Notes: a model not told the origin generated them from the sequence alone. Counted from the stretch's first letter, positions 41,079-51,073 are shown. The stretch: 64,000 nt of DNA from Streptosporangiaceae bacterium (GCA_025964695.1 JAOPYK010000255.1:1-64000), one strand, 5' to 3'. Made by a program: numbers and translations.

Positions 41079-41897
41079 TCACAATCTGCCGCCCGTACGG
41101 AACTCCGGCGGCACCCAGGCCGGCTCGCGCTTCTCGGCGAACGCGCGGGTGCCCTCGGTCATCTCGTCGGAGTACAGCAACGCATCGAAGGTCATCCGGT
41201 CGACCCGGTCGTAGTTGTCGTTGATGATCCGCTTGAGCTGCAGCCTCGCCTGCGGCGCGGTGCGGCAGATCTGGACGGCGATCTCCTCGGCCTGGGCCAG
41301 GACCTCCTCGTCCGGGACGACCCGGGTGAAGATGCCCCAGCGCTCGGCCTCGTCCGCCGTCACCACCCGCCCGGTGAGCAGCATGTCACGGGCCCTGGCG
41401 ATCCCGATCTGCGCGGGGAGGTAGGCCGCATAGCCGGTGTCGGCGATGCCGCGCAACAGCTCGGGCGCCCGGACCGTGACACTCCGCCCGGCGACGGCGA
41501 CGTCCGAGAGCATCGCGATCAGCAGCCCACCACCCTGCGCGAGGCCGTTGACCGCCGAGATCACCGGTTTCGGGGAACGCCTGATCGCCTCGAAGGGCGT
41601 GCTGTCAATGCCCAGCAGGTCCGGGAAGTCCAGCCAGCGGTCCGGTTCGCGGCCGCGCAGCTCACCACCGGGAACGAAGACATCGCCGGTGCCCGTGATG
41701 ATCAGGGCGGCCAGGTCTGGATCGCGGTTGACCAGGTCGACGGCCCGCCGCACCCCGAAGTACATCGCACTGGTCAGCGCGTTGCGCGAGTCTGGCCGGT
41801 CGATGACGCACCAGGCCAGCGAACGCCGCCGCTCGAATCGCAGGTAGGGGGTACCGAGGTCGTCGCCCTCCAGCCCCACCGTCTCGCCGCCCATCAT
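41079..41897 (-). CDS. Enoyl-CoA hydratase/isomerase-family protein
   Basis: A 272-residue crotonase: IDRPDSRNALTSAMYFGVRR, GDVFVPGGELRGR, SAVNGLAQGGGLLIAMLSDV, VRAPELLRGIADTGYAAYLP. The second Glu of the hydratase pair (APELLRG) is kept, but the first (usually C-E-L) is Leu/Ile. So isomerase, hydrolase or specialised hydratase activity is possible. Its ATG overlaps the TGA of the ligase gene (ATGA), implying coupled translation. Confidence 0.84.
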   Translation of the reverse strand: MMGGETVGLEGDDLGTPYLRFERRRSLAWCVIDRPDSRNALTSAMYFGVRRAVDLVNRDPDLAALIITGTGDVFVPGGELRGREPDRWLDFPDLLGIDSTPFEAIRRSPKPVISAVNGLAQGGGLLIAMLSDVAVAGRSVTVRAPELLRGIADTGYAAYLPAQIGIARARDMLLTGRVVTADEAERWGIFTRVVPDEEVLAQAEEIAVQICRTAPQARLQLKRIINDNYDRVDRMTFDALLYSDEMTEGTRAFAEKREPAWVPPEFRTGGRL

Positions 41898-43528
41898 CGG
41901 TGCTCGAAGGACACACCGGCGGCCTCACGGTCCCAGGTCGCTAGGGTGACCCCCTCGTCCCTCAGGATGTTCTTGGTCATGCGGCCGGTCTCGCTGAGCG
42001 GTAGTTCACCGCGGAACTCGAAGTAGCGCGGCACCGCGTAGTAGGGCAACCGATCGATCGCCCAGCGGCACAACCGTTTCTCGGTGAGGGATGCGCCCTC
42101 CCGCAGGACGACGGTCGCCTTGACGTCGTCCTCGCTCACCTCACTCGCCACTGCGTGCACGCATACGTCCTTCACATCGGGGTGCTCGTGGAACACCTTC
42201 TCCAGCTCCCAGCTCGAGATGTTCTCCCCCCGGCGCCGCATGTAATCGGCCTTGCGATCGACGAAGAACAGATAACCGTCCTCATCGATCCGCCCAATGT
42301 CACCGGTGTGGAACCACAGGTTGCGCCAGGTCGCCACGGTCGCCTCAGGCCTTTTCCAGTAACCTTCGAACATGACGTACGGCGTCCGGGGACGGCAGAC
42401 GATCTCGCCTTCACCGCCGCGCGCCACCTCCCGATCGTCATCATCGAAGACCTTCACGATGAACGCCTCGGAGTTCACGATGCCCGCCGAGCCCGGTTTG
42501 CCCGGCCGGCCCAGCGGCAGCCAGGAGATGAGCGACGCCTCGGTGGTGCCGTAGGCGTTGCTGAACGTGCTGACGCCGAAGCGCTTGCGGTAGATCTGGT
42601 CGATCTCCGGCGGCAACGGCGCGCCCGTGAGCAGCCGCAGGGTGGTGTTGGCCTCCGATCCGCCGGACCCCCTGGCCTGCGGGTGGTCGTCCGCCCGGGC
42701 CACCATCACGGCCAGCGAGCCGAGCAGCGACGCGATGGTCGCACCGGTGCGGTTGATCTCCGGCCAGAATCCGGAGACCGAGAAGCGGCGCGACAGTGCG
42801 GCCCTGCCGCCGCTGATCAGTGTGCCGGTGAGCATGCAGGAGATCGCATTGAAGTGGAAGAGCGGCAGCGGGCTCCACACCACGTCGTCGGGGGTCCGCC
42901 CCCACGACGAAATGATCTGGCGGGCGATCGTCAGGTGGTAGTTGTGGCTGAGCGCGCATCCCTTGGACGGACCGGTCGTGCCGCCGGTGTAGACGATCGT
43001 GCCCAGGTCGGCAGGGCGCACCAGCGCGCTCGGCCGGGCGTCGTCGGCGTCCAGCAGGTCCGTCCAGGCGTGCACCGTCGCCGCGAGGCCGCTCCTTGCG
43101 GCCTGCGCGGGATCCCCCACGACCACCAGGTGCCGCACTGTCTCGATGGAGTCCAGGATCTCCACCGGGCGTTCGGCAAGGTCCTCCTGCACGATGACGA
43201 TGGCGGTATCGGCGTCGGTGAGTTGATGCCGGAGCAGCGATCCCTTCAAAGCGGTGTTGACCGGCACCGAGATGGCTCCGAGCTTGTGGATCGCGAACCA
43301 GGCCAGCACCGCGGCGGCGCCGTTCTCCAGGATCGTGGCGACGGTCGAACCGTGGCCTATCCCCATTGCGGCCAGCGCGTTCGCCACCCGGTTGGACTCA
43401 CGGTCGAGCTCGGCGGCGGTGTACGGCGTGCCGCAGCAGTCGAGGAAAGGACCGTCCGGGTCCCGCGAGAGACGGCGGTCCAGTAGATCAAGCAGTGTCC
43501 GCTGCTCGGCATCCACCCAGTCAGGCAT
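41894..43528 (-). CDS. Acyl-CoA synthetase (AMP-forming, CaiC-like)
   Basis: A 544-residue ANL ligase: P-loop TIVYTGGTTGPSKGC, PLFHFNAISCMLTGTLISGG, NAYGTTEASLISWLP, LWFHTGDIGRIDEDGYLFFV, DRKADYMRRRGENISSWELE. The usual C-terminal GK reads SETGRMTKNILR, with Arg at the Lys position and Lys three residues later. The ATG at 43528 has GGAGGAG upstream. It is coupled to the crotonase gene and divergent from an amidohydrolase across two AT islands. Confidence 0.88.
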   Translation of the reverse strand: MPDWVDAEQRTLLDLLDRRLSRDPDGPFLDCCGTPYTAAELDRESNRVANALAAMGIGHGSTVATILENGAAAVLAWFAIHKLGAISVPVNTALKGSLLRHQLTDADTAIVIVQEDLAERPVEILDSIETVRHLVVVGDPAQAARSGLAATVHAWTDLLDADDARPSALVRPADLGTIVYTGGTTGPSKGCALSHNYHLTIARQIISSWGRTPDDVVWSPLPLFHFNAISCMLTGTLISGGRAALSRRFSVSGFWPEINRTGATIASLLGSLAVMVARADDHPQARGSGGSEANTTLRLLTGAPLPPEIDQIYRKRFGVSTFSNAYGTTEASLISWLPLGRPGKPGSAGIVNSEAFIVKVFDDDDREVARGGEGEIVCRPRTPYVMFEGYWKRPEATVATWRNLWFHTGDIGRIDEDGYLFFVDRKADYMRRRGENISSWELEKVFHEHPDVKDVCVHAVASEVSEDDVKATVVLREGASLTEKRLCRWAIDRLPYYAVPRYFEFRGELPLSETGRMTKNILRDEGVTLATWDREAAGVSFEHR

Positions 43529-43566
43529 TCGGCGCTCTCCTCCACTCCGGACCCACAGTCCGGAAA

Positions 43567-43678
43567 CATGCATACATTATCCAGTGCGTCTGGTCCGCGA
43601 CATGCCAAAGATGCTGGATCTGGTGTGCGGCCAGCCTCTTGCACACAACTTTGAACTGGTGTTCACTTTATTGATACC
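43567..43678. promoter_or_regulatory. Two AT-rich islands in divergent promoter
   Basis: CATGCATACATTATCC (43567-43582, reverse core ATGTATGCAT) serves the ligase side. CTTTATTGATACC (43666-43678, reverse core GGTATCAATAAA) serves the amidohydrolase side. Confidence 0.58.
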
Positions 43679-43740
43679 ACGGTTCGGCCCACTGTCCAGG
43701 GCACGGCCCGGTGTCGTGCGAACCACCCCCGAGGAGCACC

Positions 43741-45024
43741 ATGAACGCTGAAGAACTCATCATGATCAGCGTCGACGACCACGTCGTGGAACCCCCGAAC
43801 CTGTTCGACGACCACATTCCGGCCAAGTACAAGGACACGGCGCCGAAGGTCATCACGCGGAAGGACGGCTCGGACGTCTGGACCTTCGGCGGGTCGATCA
43901 TCCCCAACATCGGCCTGAACGCCGTGGCCGGACGTCCTAAGGAGGAGTACGGCATCGAGCCGACCGCCTTCGACGAGATCCGGCCCGGCTGTTACGACAT
44001 TCACGAGCGCATCAAGGACATGAACGCGGGCGGCGTCCTCGCGTCCATGAACTTCCCGTCCTTCCCAGGCTTCAGCGGCCGGCTGTTCGCCGCCAACGAG
44101 GACAAGGACCTCGCTCTGGCAGTGCTGCGGGCCTACAACGACTGGCACATCGACGACTGGGCCGGCACCTACCCCGGCCGGATCATCCCGATGGCGCTTC
44201 CGATCCTGTGGGACGCCGAGTTGTGCGCCGAGGAGGTCCGCCGGGTCGCGAAGAAGGGCTGCCACTCGATCACCTTCACCGAGAACCCGGCCACGCTCGG
44301 CTACCCGAGCTTCCACAACGAGTACTGGGATCCGCTGTGGAAGGCGGTGTGCGACGAGAACGTGGTCGTCTCGATCCACCTCGGCTCATCCGGGAAGCTC
44401 TCGGTGACGGCACCGGACGCCCCGGTGGACGTCATGATCACGCTACAGCCGATGAACATCTGCCAGGCCGCCGCCGACCTGCTCTGGTCCCGGGTGATCA
44501 AGAGGTTCCCGGACATCAGGTTCGCCCTGTCGGAGGGCGGCACCGGCTGGATCCCCTACTTCCTCGACCGGATCGACCGCACCTATGACATGCACCGGCT
44601 GTGGACCGGTCAGGACTTCGGCGACAAGCTGCCCAGCGACGTCTTCCGTGAGCACTTCCTGACCTGCTTCATCTCCGACCCGGTCGGCGTCCAGCTCCGG
44701 AACATGATCGGCATCGACAACATCGCGTGGGAGTGTGACTACCCGCATTCCGACTCGTCCTGGCCTAACGCCCCCGAGGAGCTCGCGGCGGTCGCCGCGG
44801 ATGTTCCCGCCGACGAACTCAACAAGATCACCTACCAGAACGCGATGCGGTGGTATTCCTTCGACCCGTTCGTGGCCGGGCGTACCCCCGAAAGAAGCAC
44901 CGTCGGTGCGCTGCGCGCCGAGGCCGGCGACCGCGATGTGAGCATCAGGTCATCCGACAAGGGCCGCTTCCAGAAGAGCGTGGGCATCGAACTGGGCAAG
45001 CTCGCCGGCTCCACCACCGCCTGA
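43741..45024 (+). CDS. Amidohydrolase-2 family protein
   Basis: A 427-residue TIM-barrel amidohydrolase-2 (decarboxylase/hydrolase group). Metal-site motifs are MISVDDHVVEPPNLF (D-x-H variant at the N-terminus), VSIHLGSSG, LSEGGTGWIPYFLDR and WECDYPHSDSSWP (final Asp). The ATG at 43741 follows GAGGAG. A related protein is convergent at 45086 and a third, broken copy is at 21442. Family members decarboxylate or hydrolyse aromatic and cyclic carboxylates. The repeated presence suggests a ring-modifying step, which is inference. Confidence 0.85.
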   Translation: MNAEELIMISVDDHVVEPPNLFDDHIPAKYKDTAPKVITRKDGSDVWTFGGSIIPNIGLNAVAGRPKEEYGIEPTAFDEIRPGCYDIHERIKDMNAGGVLASMNFPSFPGFSGRLFAANEDKDLALAVLRAYNDWHIDDWAGTYPGRIIPMALPILWDAELCAEEVRRVAKKGCHSITFTENPATLGYPSFHNEYWDPLWKAVCDENVVVSIHLGSSGKLSVTAPDAPVDVMITLQPMNICQAAADLLWSRVIKRFPDIRFALSEGGTGWIPYFLDRIDRTYDMHRLWTGQDFGDKLPSDVFREHFLTCFISDPVGVQLRNMIGIDNIAWECDYPHSDSSWPNAPEELAAVAADVPADELNKITYQNAMRWYSFDPFVAGRTPERSTVGALRAEAGDRDVSIRSSDKGRFQKSVGIELGKLAGSTTA

Positions 45025-45035
45025 CCCTCTTCCCC

Positions 45036-45080
45036 GCGTGTGGTACCGGCCGGGGCGGCGCACCGGCCGGTACCACACGC
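45036..45080. terminator. Bidirectional hairpin terminator
   Basis: A perfect 18-bp stem (GCGTGTGGTACCGGCCGG with its complement) and 9-nt loop, between two convergent amidohydrolase genes. Confidence 0.85.
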
Positions 45081-45085
45081 CGTCA

Positions 45086-46321
45086 TCACCCGGGCAGATC
45101 GAGGCCCAGCAGCTTGATCGCGTTACCCCTGGCGATCTTGTTGATCGAGTCCTGGTCAAGGTGGCCGAACTGCATCGCGGCGGCCTCCCTCGAGTGCGGC
45201 CAGGTGCCGTCCTGGTGCGGGTAGTCGGTCTCGAAGGTCACGTTGTCCAGACCGACCCTGTCCAGCAGTTCGACGCCGACGGTGTCCTTGAAGAAGCAGC
45301 TCGTGATCTGCCGGCGGTAGTAGGTGGAGGGCGGCTCCGGGCAGTTGTCCTGTCCGTGCGACCACCCGCGGTGGGTCTCCCACACGTCGTCGATGCGCTC
45401 GAGGACGTACGGGATCCAGCCGATCTGTGCCTCGGCGTACAGCAGCTTCAGGTCCGGGAAGCGGTGCAGCACACCGGAGAACAGGAAGTCGGTCATACTG
45501 GCGACGCTGTTGCCGAAGATGATGGTGGCACCCACGGCTCCGGGTGCGTCCGCCGAGGTCTGCGGGGTCTTGGTGCCCGAACCGATGTGCATCGACAGCA
45601 CCGTCCCGGTCTCCTGGCAGGCCGCGAAGAACGGATCCCAGTAGCCCGAGTGAAGACTCGCCAGGTCGAGATAGGCGGGCAGCTCGCTGAAGGCGACCGC
45701 CCTGACGCCGCGAGCCGCGTTGCGCCGGACTTCGGCGACGGCCAGGTCGACGTCCCACAGCGGGACGATGCACAGCGGGATGAGCCGTCCGCCGCTGGAC
45801 CCGCACCACTCCTCGACCATCCAGTCGTTGTAGGCCTCGACGCAGAGCCGGGCCAGCTCCCGGTCCTTGCCCCACAGGAAGATCTGCCCGCAGAAGCGCG
45901 GATAGTTGGGAAAGCACATCTGTGCCTGGACGCCGTTGAGATCCATGTCGGCGAGGCGCTCTGCCGGGATCCAGCAGCCGGGCCGCATGTCGGCGTAGGT
46001 GATGCCCTCGTTGGTGACCTCGTCGGCGGGCACACCTGCCGACGCGATGTAGCGCTTGATCTGGTTCTTGTTGCCCTCGTAGAACCACCACGCCACGTCA
46101 GTGCCCTCGGTACCCGGAGTCTCCAGGTACCTCCCGGCGACGAGCTGCACCTCGCCGGGAGGCGCGTGCACGATCCGCGGCCCGCTGTCGCGATAGCGCG
46201 CCGGGAGCCGGCTGCTCCACAGGTCGGGCGGCTCAACCACGTGTGCGTCCATGTCGATCAACGGCGGGATCTTCGCCAACCGCTCGCCCAGTACGTCTGG
46301 ACGGGTCGCCTGTTCCGTCAT
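45086..46321 (-). CDS. Amidohydrolase-2 family protein (second)
   Basis: A 411-residue relative of the 43741 gene: LIDMDAHVVEPPDLWSSRLP, QAQMCFPNYPRFCGQ, LSMHIGSGTKTPQTSADAPG, LYAEAQIGWIPYVLERIDDV, FETDYPHQDGTWPHS. The metal-site pattern DxH-H-D is kept. The ATG at 46321 has GGGAGTG upstream. The two genes converge on one terminator, each with its own AT-island promoter. They may form a hetero-oligomer or act on successive intermediates; this is not testable from sequence. Confidence 0.85.
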   Translation of the reverse strand: MTEQATRPDVLGERLAKIPPLIDMDAHVVEPPDLWSSRLPARYRDSGPRIVHAPPGEVQLVAGRYLETPGTEGTDVAWWFYEGNKNQIKRYIASAGVPADEVTNEGITYADMRPGCWIPAERLADMDLNGVQAQMCFPNYPRFCGQIFLWGKDRELARLCVEAYNDWMVEEWCGSSGGRLIPLCIVPLWDVDLAVAEVRRNAARGVRAVAFSELPAYLDLASLHSGYWDPFFAACQETGTVLSMHIGSGTKTPQTSADAPGAVGATIIFGNSVASMTDFLFSGVLHRFPDLKLLYAEAQIGWIPYVLERIDDVWETHRGWSHGQDNCPEPPSTYYRRQITSCFFKDTVGVELLDRVGLDNVTFETDYPHQDGTWPHSREAAAMQFGHLDQDSINKIARGNAIKLLGLDLPG

Positions 46322-46333
46322 GATCACTCCCAA

Positions 46334-46356
46334 CATATATAGGATTCTGTATATAG
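46334..46356. promoter_or_regulatory. AT-rich island before second amidohydrolase
   Basis: TATATA (46336-46341) and TATATA (46350-46355) flank GGATTCTG, with TGTATATAGACTA on the forward strand. 15 bp upstream of the start. Confidence 0.6.
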
Positions 46357-46642
46357 ACTATGCGGAAAGTTCACCCCTTGCGAGCCCGCTTTCGCGGTCC
46401 GGTTCCACCGGAAGATCACAAGGCTGAGTGCCCGATGGCCTCATCGGCCGCTTCGGTGGTGGCCACGCCGACCGGCGCGGCGAGTATTGCCGCGCGCTGG
46501 CTGCCGCCCCTGCCGATGTACTCCGCGACCGGCAGCACGATCACCTCGACCAGGCCGCGGCGAGCCGTTCCTTGCGGTAGACCCGCTCGTCGTCGACATC
46601 GCCGGCAGTCGGCAGTCGGCAGCCGGTGGGTAACGAAACCGG
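46357..46642. other. Unassigned stretch
   Basis: About 290 bp between the second amidohydrolase and the crotonase gene. A reverse frame (46416-46646) has a hydrophobic-looking tail (VEVIVLPVAEYIGRGG, AAILAAPVGVATTE) without a recognisable family or ribosome binding site. It may be the end of a lost gene. Confidence 0.4.
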
Positions 46643-47440
46643 TCATTGCGCCTTACGGCCCTTCGCGCCTCGGGTCGACCGTAGCCCGTCTCGAAGGGAG
46701 ACGACGCGCTCGGTGAATCCCGGCTGGGCGACCGACCACTCCTGGGCGGCGAGCTCAAGCTCGATGGCGGCCTCCGGGTCGCCGATCGCTCCGCTGGAGC
46801 GCAGCGACTCCTTCGTACGGACGACCAGGTCCCGGGGGCGGCCCGCGGCGCGCCGGGCGAGACGCATCGCCGTAGGGAGCAACTCGTCCGCGTCAACGCA
46901 CCGCCATGCCAGGCCGCAGGAGGCCGCCTCGCGGCCATCGAGGCGGTCGCCGAACAGGACGAGGGCGGCCGCGCCCTGACCACCGATGCGCCGCTCGAGC
47001 CGCCACAGATGACCGCCGCCCGGATGGATGCCGACGTCCAGGAACCGCGGATCGAACGCCGCCGATGCGGAGGTCAGGATCACGTCACATGCCAGCGGCA
47101 GGTTGACGCCGGCGCCGATGCACGGTCCGTTCACGGCCGCGACGGTGGGCACGGGAGCGTTCGCCAGCCGCAGGAAGCCGGCGTACATCCCACGCAGCGG
47201 AACCTTCGGGACGATCAGGTCGTCCAGCGAGCCGCCGGCGCAGAACACCGGCGGTTGGGCGGTCAGCACCAGGGCAGCCGCCCCGCCGGCCAGCGCGGCG
47301 TCGACGGCGGACGCGAGGGCGACGCTCATGGCATGGGAAAGGGCGTTGCGGTGCGCAGGATCGGCCAAGGTGAGCACGGCCACGCCGGCGGCCTGCTCGA
47401 GCGTCACCAGCGGCGCCGTATCCGGTTCGTTGAGCGCCAA
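46643..47440 (-). CDS. Enoyl-CoA hydratase/isomerase-family protein
   Basis: A 265-residue crotonase: LADPAHRNALSHAMSVALAS, PPVFCAGGSLDDL, AAVNGPCIGAGVNLPLACDV, FDPRFLDVGIHPGGGHLWRL. Hydratase Glu residues are not at the usual positions (Asn and Phe instead), so the reaction is uncertain; the GIHPGGG motif defines a distinct actinobacterial subgroup. The ATG at 47440 follows GAAGGAG. It is divergent from the MaoC gene across two AT islands. Confidence 0.82.
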   Translation of the reverse strand: MALNEPDTAPLVTLEQAAGVAVLTLADPAHRNALSHAMSVALASAVDAALAGGAAALVLTAQPPVFCAGGSLDDLIVPKVPLRGMYAGFLRLANAPVPTVAAVNGPCIGAGVNLPLACDVILTSASAAFDPRFLDVGIHPGGGHLWRLERRIGGQGAAALVLFGDRLDGREAASCGLAWRCVDADELLPTAMRLARRAAGRPRDLVVRTKESLRSSGAIGDPEAAIELELAAQEWSVAQPGFTERVVSLRDGLRSTRGAKGRKAQ

Positions 47441-47783
47441 CGCGAACTCCTTCTGGACGGGGATCGTCGGGCTGCGGTCATCCGGCCGACGACGAGCGGC
47501 GACCGCTCACCCCACCTTCGGTGGAGATCGAATTCACGTTGACTGGCGCCAAGGCCGGCGCCGCAGGCGGCCTGTCCGGCCAACCGACGTCCGGCCGCGG
47601 AACGATTGATTTAATATATAGCAGCCCCGCGCGATGTTCCAGGAAGCCCTCGCGATCGGCGTAACCTCCAGATTGGACAGCCCGTCAACACCGCCACGAT
47701 GCCACCGCATCTGTGGACGACCCACTCTCTCGGGCAATCCAGTATTTGATATCTTCTCCTCAATATTTATCGAAGGGAAGCTC
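47441..47783. promoter_or_regulatory. Divergent promoter region with AT-rich islands
   Basis: The islands are GATTGATTTAATATATAGC (47604-47622) and AGTATTTGATATC (47741-47753), followed by CAATATTTAT (47761-47770). The second matches the AGTATTTGATA form of the regional core. No gene is recognised in these 343 bp. Confidence 0.6.
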
Positions 47784-48236
47784 ATGCGAACTCTCACCGG
47801 CGTCGACGAGGTCCGCGCCGCTGTCGGCGAGCACCTCGGCTACAGCGACTACCGGATCGTGACCCAGCAGGAGGTCAGCGAGTTCGGCGCTCTCACCGGT
47901 GACGACCAGTGGATCCATGTCGACGTCGCCCGGGCCAAGGAAGGACCGTTCAGCGGCACGATCGCCCACGGGCTGCTGACGCTGTCCCTCGGACCGCGGC
48001 TGGTTCGCTCGATCTACCAGATCGAGGGCATGAAGATGGCCGTCAACTACGGGTACAACAAGGTCCGATTTCCCGCACCGGTGCCGGTGGGCTCGAGGAT
48101 CCGCATCGGCGCCACGCTCAAGGACGTCCAGGACGTGCCGGGAGGCGTCCAGGTCCAGCTCGATTTCGTATGGGAGATCGAGGGCGGCACCAAACCCGCC
48201 TGCGTGGCCGAGATGCTGCTGCGCTACAGCGTTTGA
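47784..48236 (+). CDS. MaoC-like enoyl-CoA hydratase
   Basis: A 150-residue hot-dog hydratase: VTQQEVSEFGALTGDDQWIH, DVARAKEGPFSGTIAHGLLT, LSLGPRLVRS, GYNKVRFPAPVPVGSRIRIG. The Asp/His catalytic motif (D-x-x-x-x-H in GDDQWIHVD) and TIAHG are intact. The ATG at 47784 follows GAAGGGAAG. It is the first of a forward block: MaoC, thiolase, ligase and SDR. It supplies the hydration step that several crotonase genes here may not. Confidence 0.88.
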   Translation: MRTLTGVDEVRAAVGEHLGYSDYRIVTQQEVSEFGALTGDDQWIHVDVARAKEGPFSGTIAHGLLTLSLGPRLVRSIYQIEGMKMAVNYGYNKVRFPAPVPVGSRIRIGATLKDVQDVPGGVQVQLDFVWEIEGGTKPACVAEMLLRYSV

Positions 48237-48335
48237 CGGCGCGGTCTCCGGTGACCTGCCGCTACCCTTCGACCGCGCTAATCGCGCTGACCAGCGACGG
48301 TGAAAGTCGTCGTGCAGCCGAGTGGAGGACCGACC

Positions 48336-49550
48336 ATGCGTGAGGCCGTCATCTGTGAACCGGTGCGGACCGCAGTGGGCCGCTACGGCGGGGCACTGCG
48401 GGACGTACCGGCATACCAGCTCGCCGCCACGGTGCTGCGCGGGCTCGTCGAGCGCACCGGCCTGGCCTCCTCCGACATCGACGATGTACTCCTCGGCCAG
48501 TGCTATCCGAATTCCGACGCGCCCGCGATCGGACGGGTCGCGGCACTGGACGCGGGGCTGGACGTCTCGGTCACGGGGATGCAGCTGGACCGCCGGTGCG
48601 GTTCCGGGCTGCAGGCCGTCCTGAACGCCGCCATGCAAGTGCAGACCGGCGTGAGCGAACTGGTCGTCGCGGGCGGCGTGGAGAGCATGAGCGGGGCCGC
48701 GTTCTACTCCACGAGCATGCGATGGGGCGTCAAAGGCGAAGGTGTGACGTTGCACGACGGGCTCGCCCGGGGCCGGGTCACCGCCGGAGGCCGACTGCAT
48801 CCCGTGCCGGGCGGCATGGTGGAGACCGCCGAGAACCTGCGCAGGGAGTACGGCATCCCCCGGCTCGAGCAGGACGAACTGGCGCTCCGCTCCCATCAGC
48901 GCGCCGTCGCCGCCCAACGTTCCGGGGCCTTCGCCGAAGAGATCGTCCCCGTGGAGGTGCGGACCCGCAGGGGCACGACCCTCGTCGACACCGACGAGCA
49001 CCCGCGCCCGGACTCCTCCCTCGACACACTGGGCGGCCTGCGGCCCGTACTGGGCGGGAGCGACCCGGACGCGACGGTCACCGCCGGCAACGCCAGCGGC
49101 CAGAACGACGGCGCCTCCGTCTGCGTGGTCACCCACCCCGGCAACGCCGAACGGCTGGGCCTGCGGCCGCTGGGCCGGCTGGTGTCCTGGGCGGTGGCGG
49201 GCGTGCCGCCGCGAACGATGGGCATCGGCCCCGTCCCGTCCACCGCCAAGGCCCTGGAGCGGGCCGGGCTCAAGCTCAGCGAAATCGACCTGATCGAGCT
49301 CAACGAGGCCTTCGCCGCCCAGGTGCTGGCCTGCACCCGCGAATGGGGCTTCGGCGACGCGGACTGGGAACGGACCAACGTCAACGGCTCGGGCATCTCC
49401 CTGGGCCACCCGGTCGGCGCCACCGGCTGCCGGATCCTCACCACGCTCCTGCGCGAACTGGACCGCCGCAGTGGCAGATACGGCCTGGAGACGATGTGCA
49501 TCGGCGGCGGCCAGGGCCTCACCGCCGTCTTCGAACGCTGCACGGCATGA
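48336..49550 (+). CDS. Acetyl-CoA acetyltransferase (classical thiolase)
   Basis: A 404-residue FadA/AtoB-type thiolase: CEPVRTAVGRYGGALRDVPA, MQLDRRCGSGLQAVLNAAMQ (nucleophile Cys), LIELNEAFAAQVLA, GSGISLGHPVGATGCRILTT (His), MCIGGGQGLTAVFE (second Cys). The ATG at 48336 follows GTGGAGG. Its stop overlaps the ATG of the ligase gene (ATGA). It is the standard last step of beta-oxidation, next to the MaoC hydratase and an SDR that could supply the 3-ketoacyl-CoA. Confidence 0.9.
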   Translation: MREAVICEPVRTAVGRYGGALRDVPAYQLAATVLRGLVERTGLASSDIDDVLLGQCYPNSDAPAIGRVAALDAGLDVSVTGMQLDRRCGSGLQAVLNAAMQVQTGVSELVVAGGVESMSGAAFYSTSMRWGVKGEGVTLHDGLARGRVTAGGRLHPVPGGMVETAENLRREYGIPRLEQDELALRSHQRAVAAQRSGAFAEEIVPVEVRTRRGTTLVDTDEHPRPDSSLDTLGGLRPVLGGSDPDATVTAGNASGQNDGASVCVVTHPGNAERLGLRPLGRLVSWAVAGVPPRTMGIGPVPSTAKALERAGLKLSEIDLIELNEAFAAQVLACTREWGFGDADWERTNVNGSGISLGHPVGATGCRILTTLLRELDRRSGRYGLETMCIGGGQGLTAVFERCTA

Positions 49551-51073
49551 GCCTCCGGTCGTTGCTCGAGTGGCGGGCCGCACAGAGCCCGGGCAGCGAG
49601 ATGCTCGTGGACGAGCGCGGCCGGCGCGTGACCTTCAGGGAGTTCCGCGATCGTGCCGAGCGGGTCGCGGCGGGACTCGCCGGTCGCGGAATCGGCCAGG
49701 GCACGCCGGTCACCTGGCAGCTGCCCACCACCGTGGAGGCGCTGGTGCTCACGGCCGCACTGGCCCGGCTGGGTGCCGTGCAGAACCCGGTCATGCCGGT
49801 CTACGGTGCCCGGGACCTCCGTTTCATCGTCCGGCAGACCGGCGCGCAGCTGCTCGTGGTGGCACCCGAGTGGAACGGCCGCGACCTCCTGACCTCCGCG
49901 CGCGAGATCGTGGCCGACTCGCCGGGCCTCGACCTGCTCGTCGCGGATGGCGACCTGCCCGAGTCCCGGCCCGCTCCCCCGGCACCCGACCCCGCGGACG
50001 ACCCGGTGCGGTGGATCTTCTACACCTCCGGGACGACGGCCGAGCCCAAGGGCGCCCGGCACACCGACACCTCCGTGCTCGCCTCTTCACGTGGCATGGG
50101 CGAGCGACTGGCCTGCACGCCGGCCGACCGGGTCGGAATGGTCTTTCCCGTCGCGCACATCGGCGGCTGCGGCACATGGCTGGGGGCGTGCCTGTTGTAC
50201 GGCTGCACCTTGATCCTCGACGCCGTCTTCGATCCGGACCGGACGACGGAGCTGCAGCGGCGCGAAAGGGTCACGCTGGCCGGCTCCGGCACCGTCTTCA
50301 CCCAGATCTATCTGGCTACCCAGCGGCGCCGGCCGCGCGATCGGCTCTTCCCGGACGTGCGCGCGCTGACCAGTGGCGCCGCGCCCAAACCGCCCACCCT
50401 GCACACCGACGTCAAGCGCGAGCTCGGCGGGGCCGGGGTGCTGTCGGGCTACGGGATGACCGAGGCTCCGATCCTCACCATGAGCGCCCTGGACGACCCC
50501 GACGAGGTTCTGGCCACCACCGAGGGCCGGGCCGCCGAAGGCGTCGGCCTGCGCGTGGTCGACACCGACGGCAGGGTGCTCGGCCCCGGTGAGGAGGGCG
50601 AGCTGCGCGCCAAGGGCCCGCAGGTCATGCGCGGGTACGTCGACGCGGCCCTCGACGCGGACGCCTTCGACACCGAGGGCTACCTGCGCACCGGCGATCT
50701 GGGCAGGCTCGACGAGCACGGCAATGTCACGATCACCGGCCGCCTCAAGGACGTCATCATTCGCAAAGGTGAGAACATCAGCGCCAGGGTGGTCGAGGAG
50801 GAACTGCTGCGGCATCCCGGAGTGGCCGACGTCGCCGTGATCGGCCTGCCCGATCCAGAGCTGGGCGAAATGGCCTGTGCCGTCATCGTGCCGTCCCAGG
50901 GCCACCCTGCGCCGACACTGCCACAGCTCACCGCCTTCCTCCGCGAGCGCGAACTGCCCACACGACAATGGCCCGAACGGCTGGAGGTCCTCGGCGTCCT
51001 CCCCCGCAACCCGACGGGCAAGGCGCTCAAGGCCGAACTGCGCCGGCGCTACAGCGCGCGACCCTCCCAGTAG
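49547..51073 (+). CDS. Acyl-CoA synthetase (AMP-forming)
   Basis: A 508-residue ANL ligase: P-loop [91 protein letters not shown] and C-terminal [10 protein letters not shown] with the catalytic Lys. Translation is coupled to the thiolase by an ATGA overlap. It probably activates the pathway substrate or a side-chain acid. Confidence 0.9.
   Translation: MSLRSLLEWRAAQSPGSEMLVDERGRRVTFREFRDRAERVAAGLAGRGIGQGTPVTWQLPTTVEALVLTAALARLGAVQNPVMPVYGARDLRFIVRQTGAQLLVVAPEWNGRDLLTSAREIVADSPGLDLLVADGDLPESRPAPPAPDPADDPVRWIFYTSGTTAEPKGARHTDTSVLASSRGMGERLACTPADRVGMVFPVAHIGGCGTWLGACLLYGCTLILDAVFDPDRTTELQRRERVTLAGSGTVFTQIYLATQRRRPRDRLFPDVRALTSGAAPKPPTLHTDVKRELGGAGVLSGYGMTEAPILTMSALDDPDEVLATTEGRAAEGVGLRVVDTDGRVLGPGEEGELRAKGPQVMRGYVDAALDADAFDTEGYLRTGDLGRLDEHGNVTITGRLKDVIIRKGENISARVVEEELLRHPGVADVAVIGLPDPELGEMACAVIVPSQGHPAPTLPQLTAFLRERELPTRQWPERLEVLGVLPRNPTGKALKAELRRRYSARPSQ

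Noticed and set aside
47760-49583. 607-codon reverse frame opposite MaoC and thiolase genes
   Set aside because: The MaoC and thiolase frames on the forward strand have full catalytic motifs. The reverse translation is a compositional shadow.
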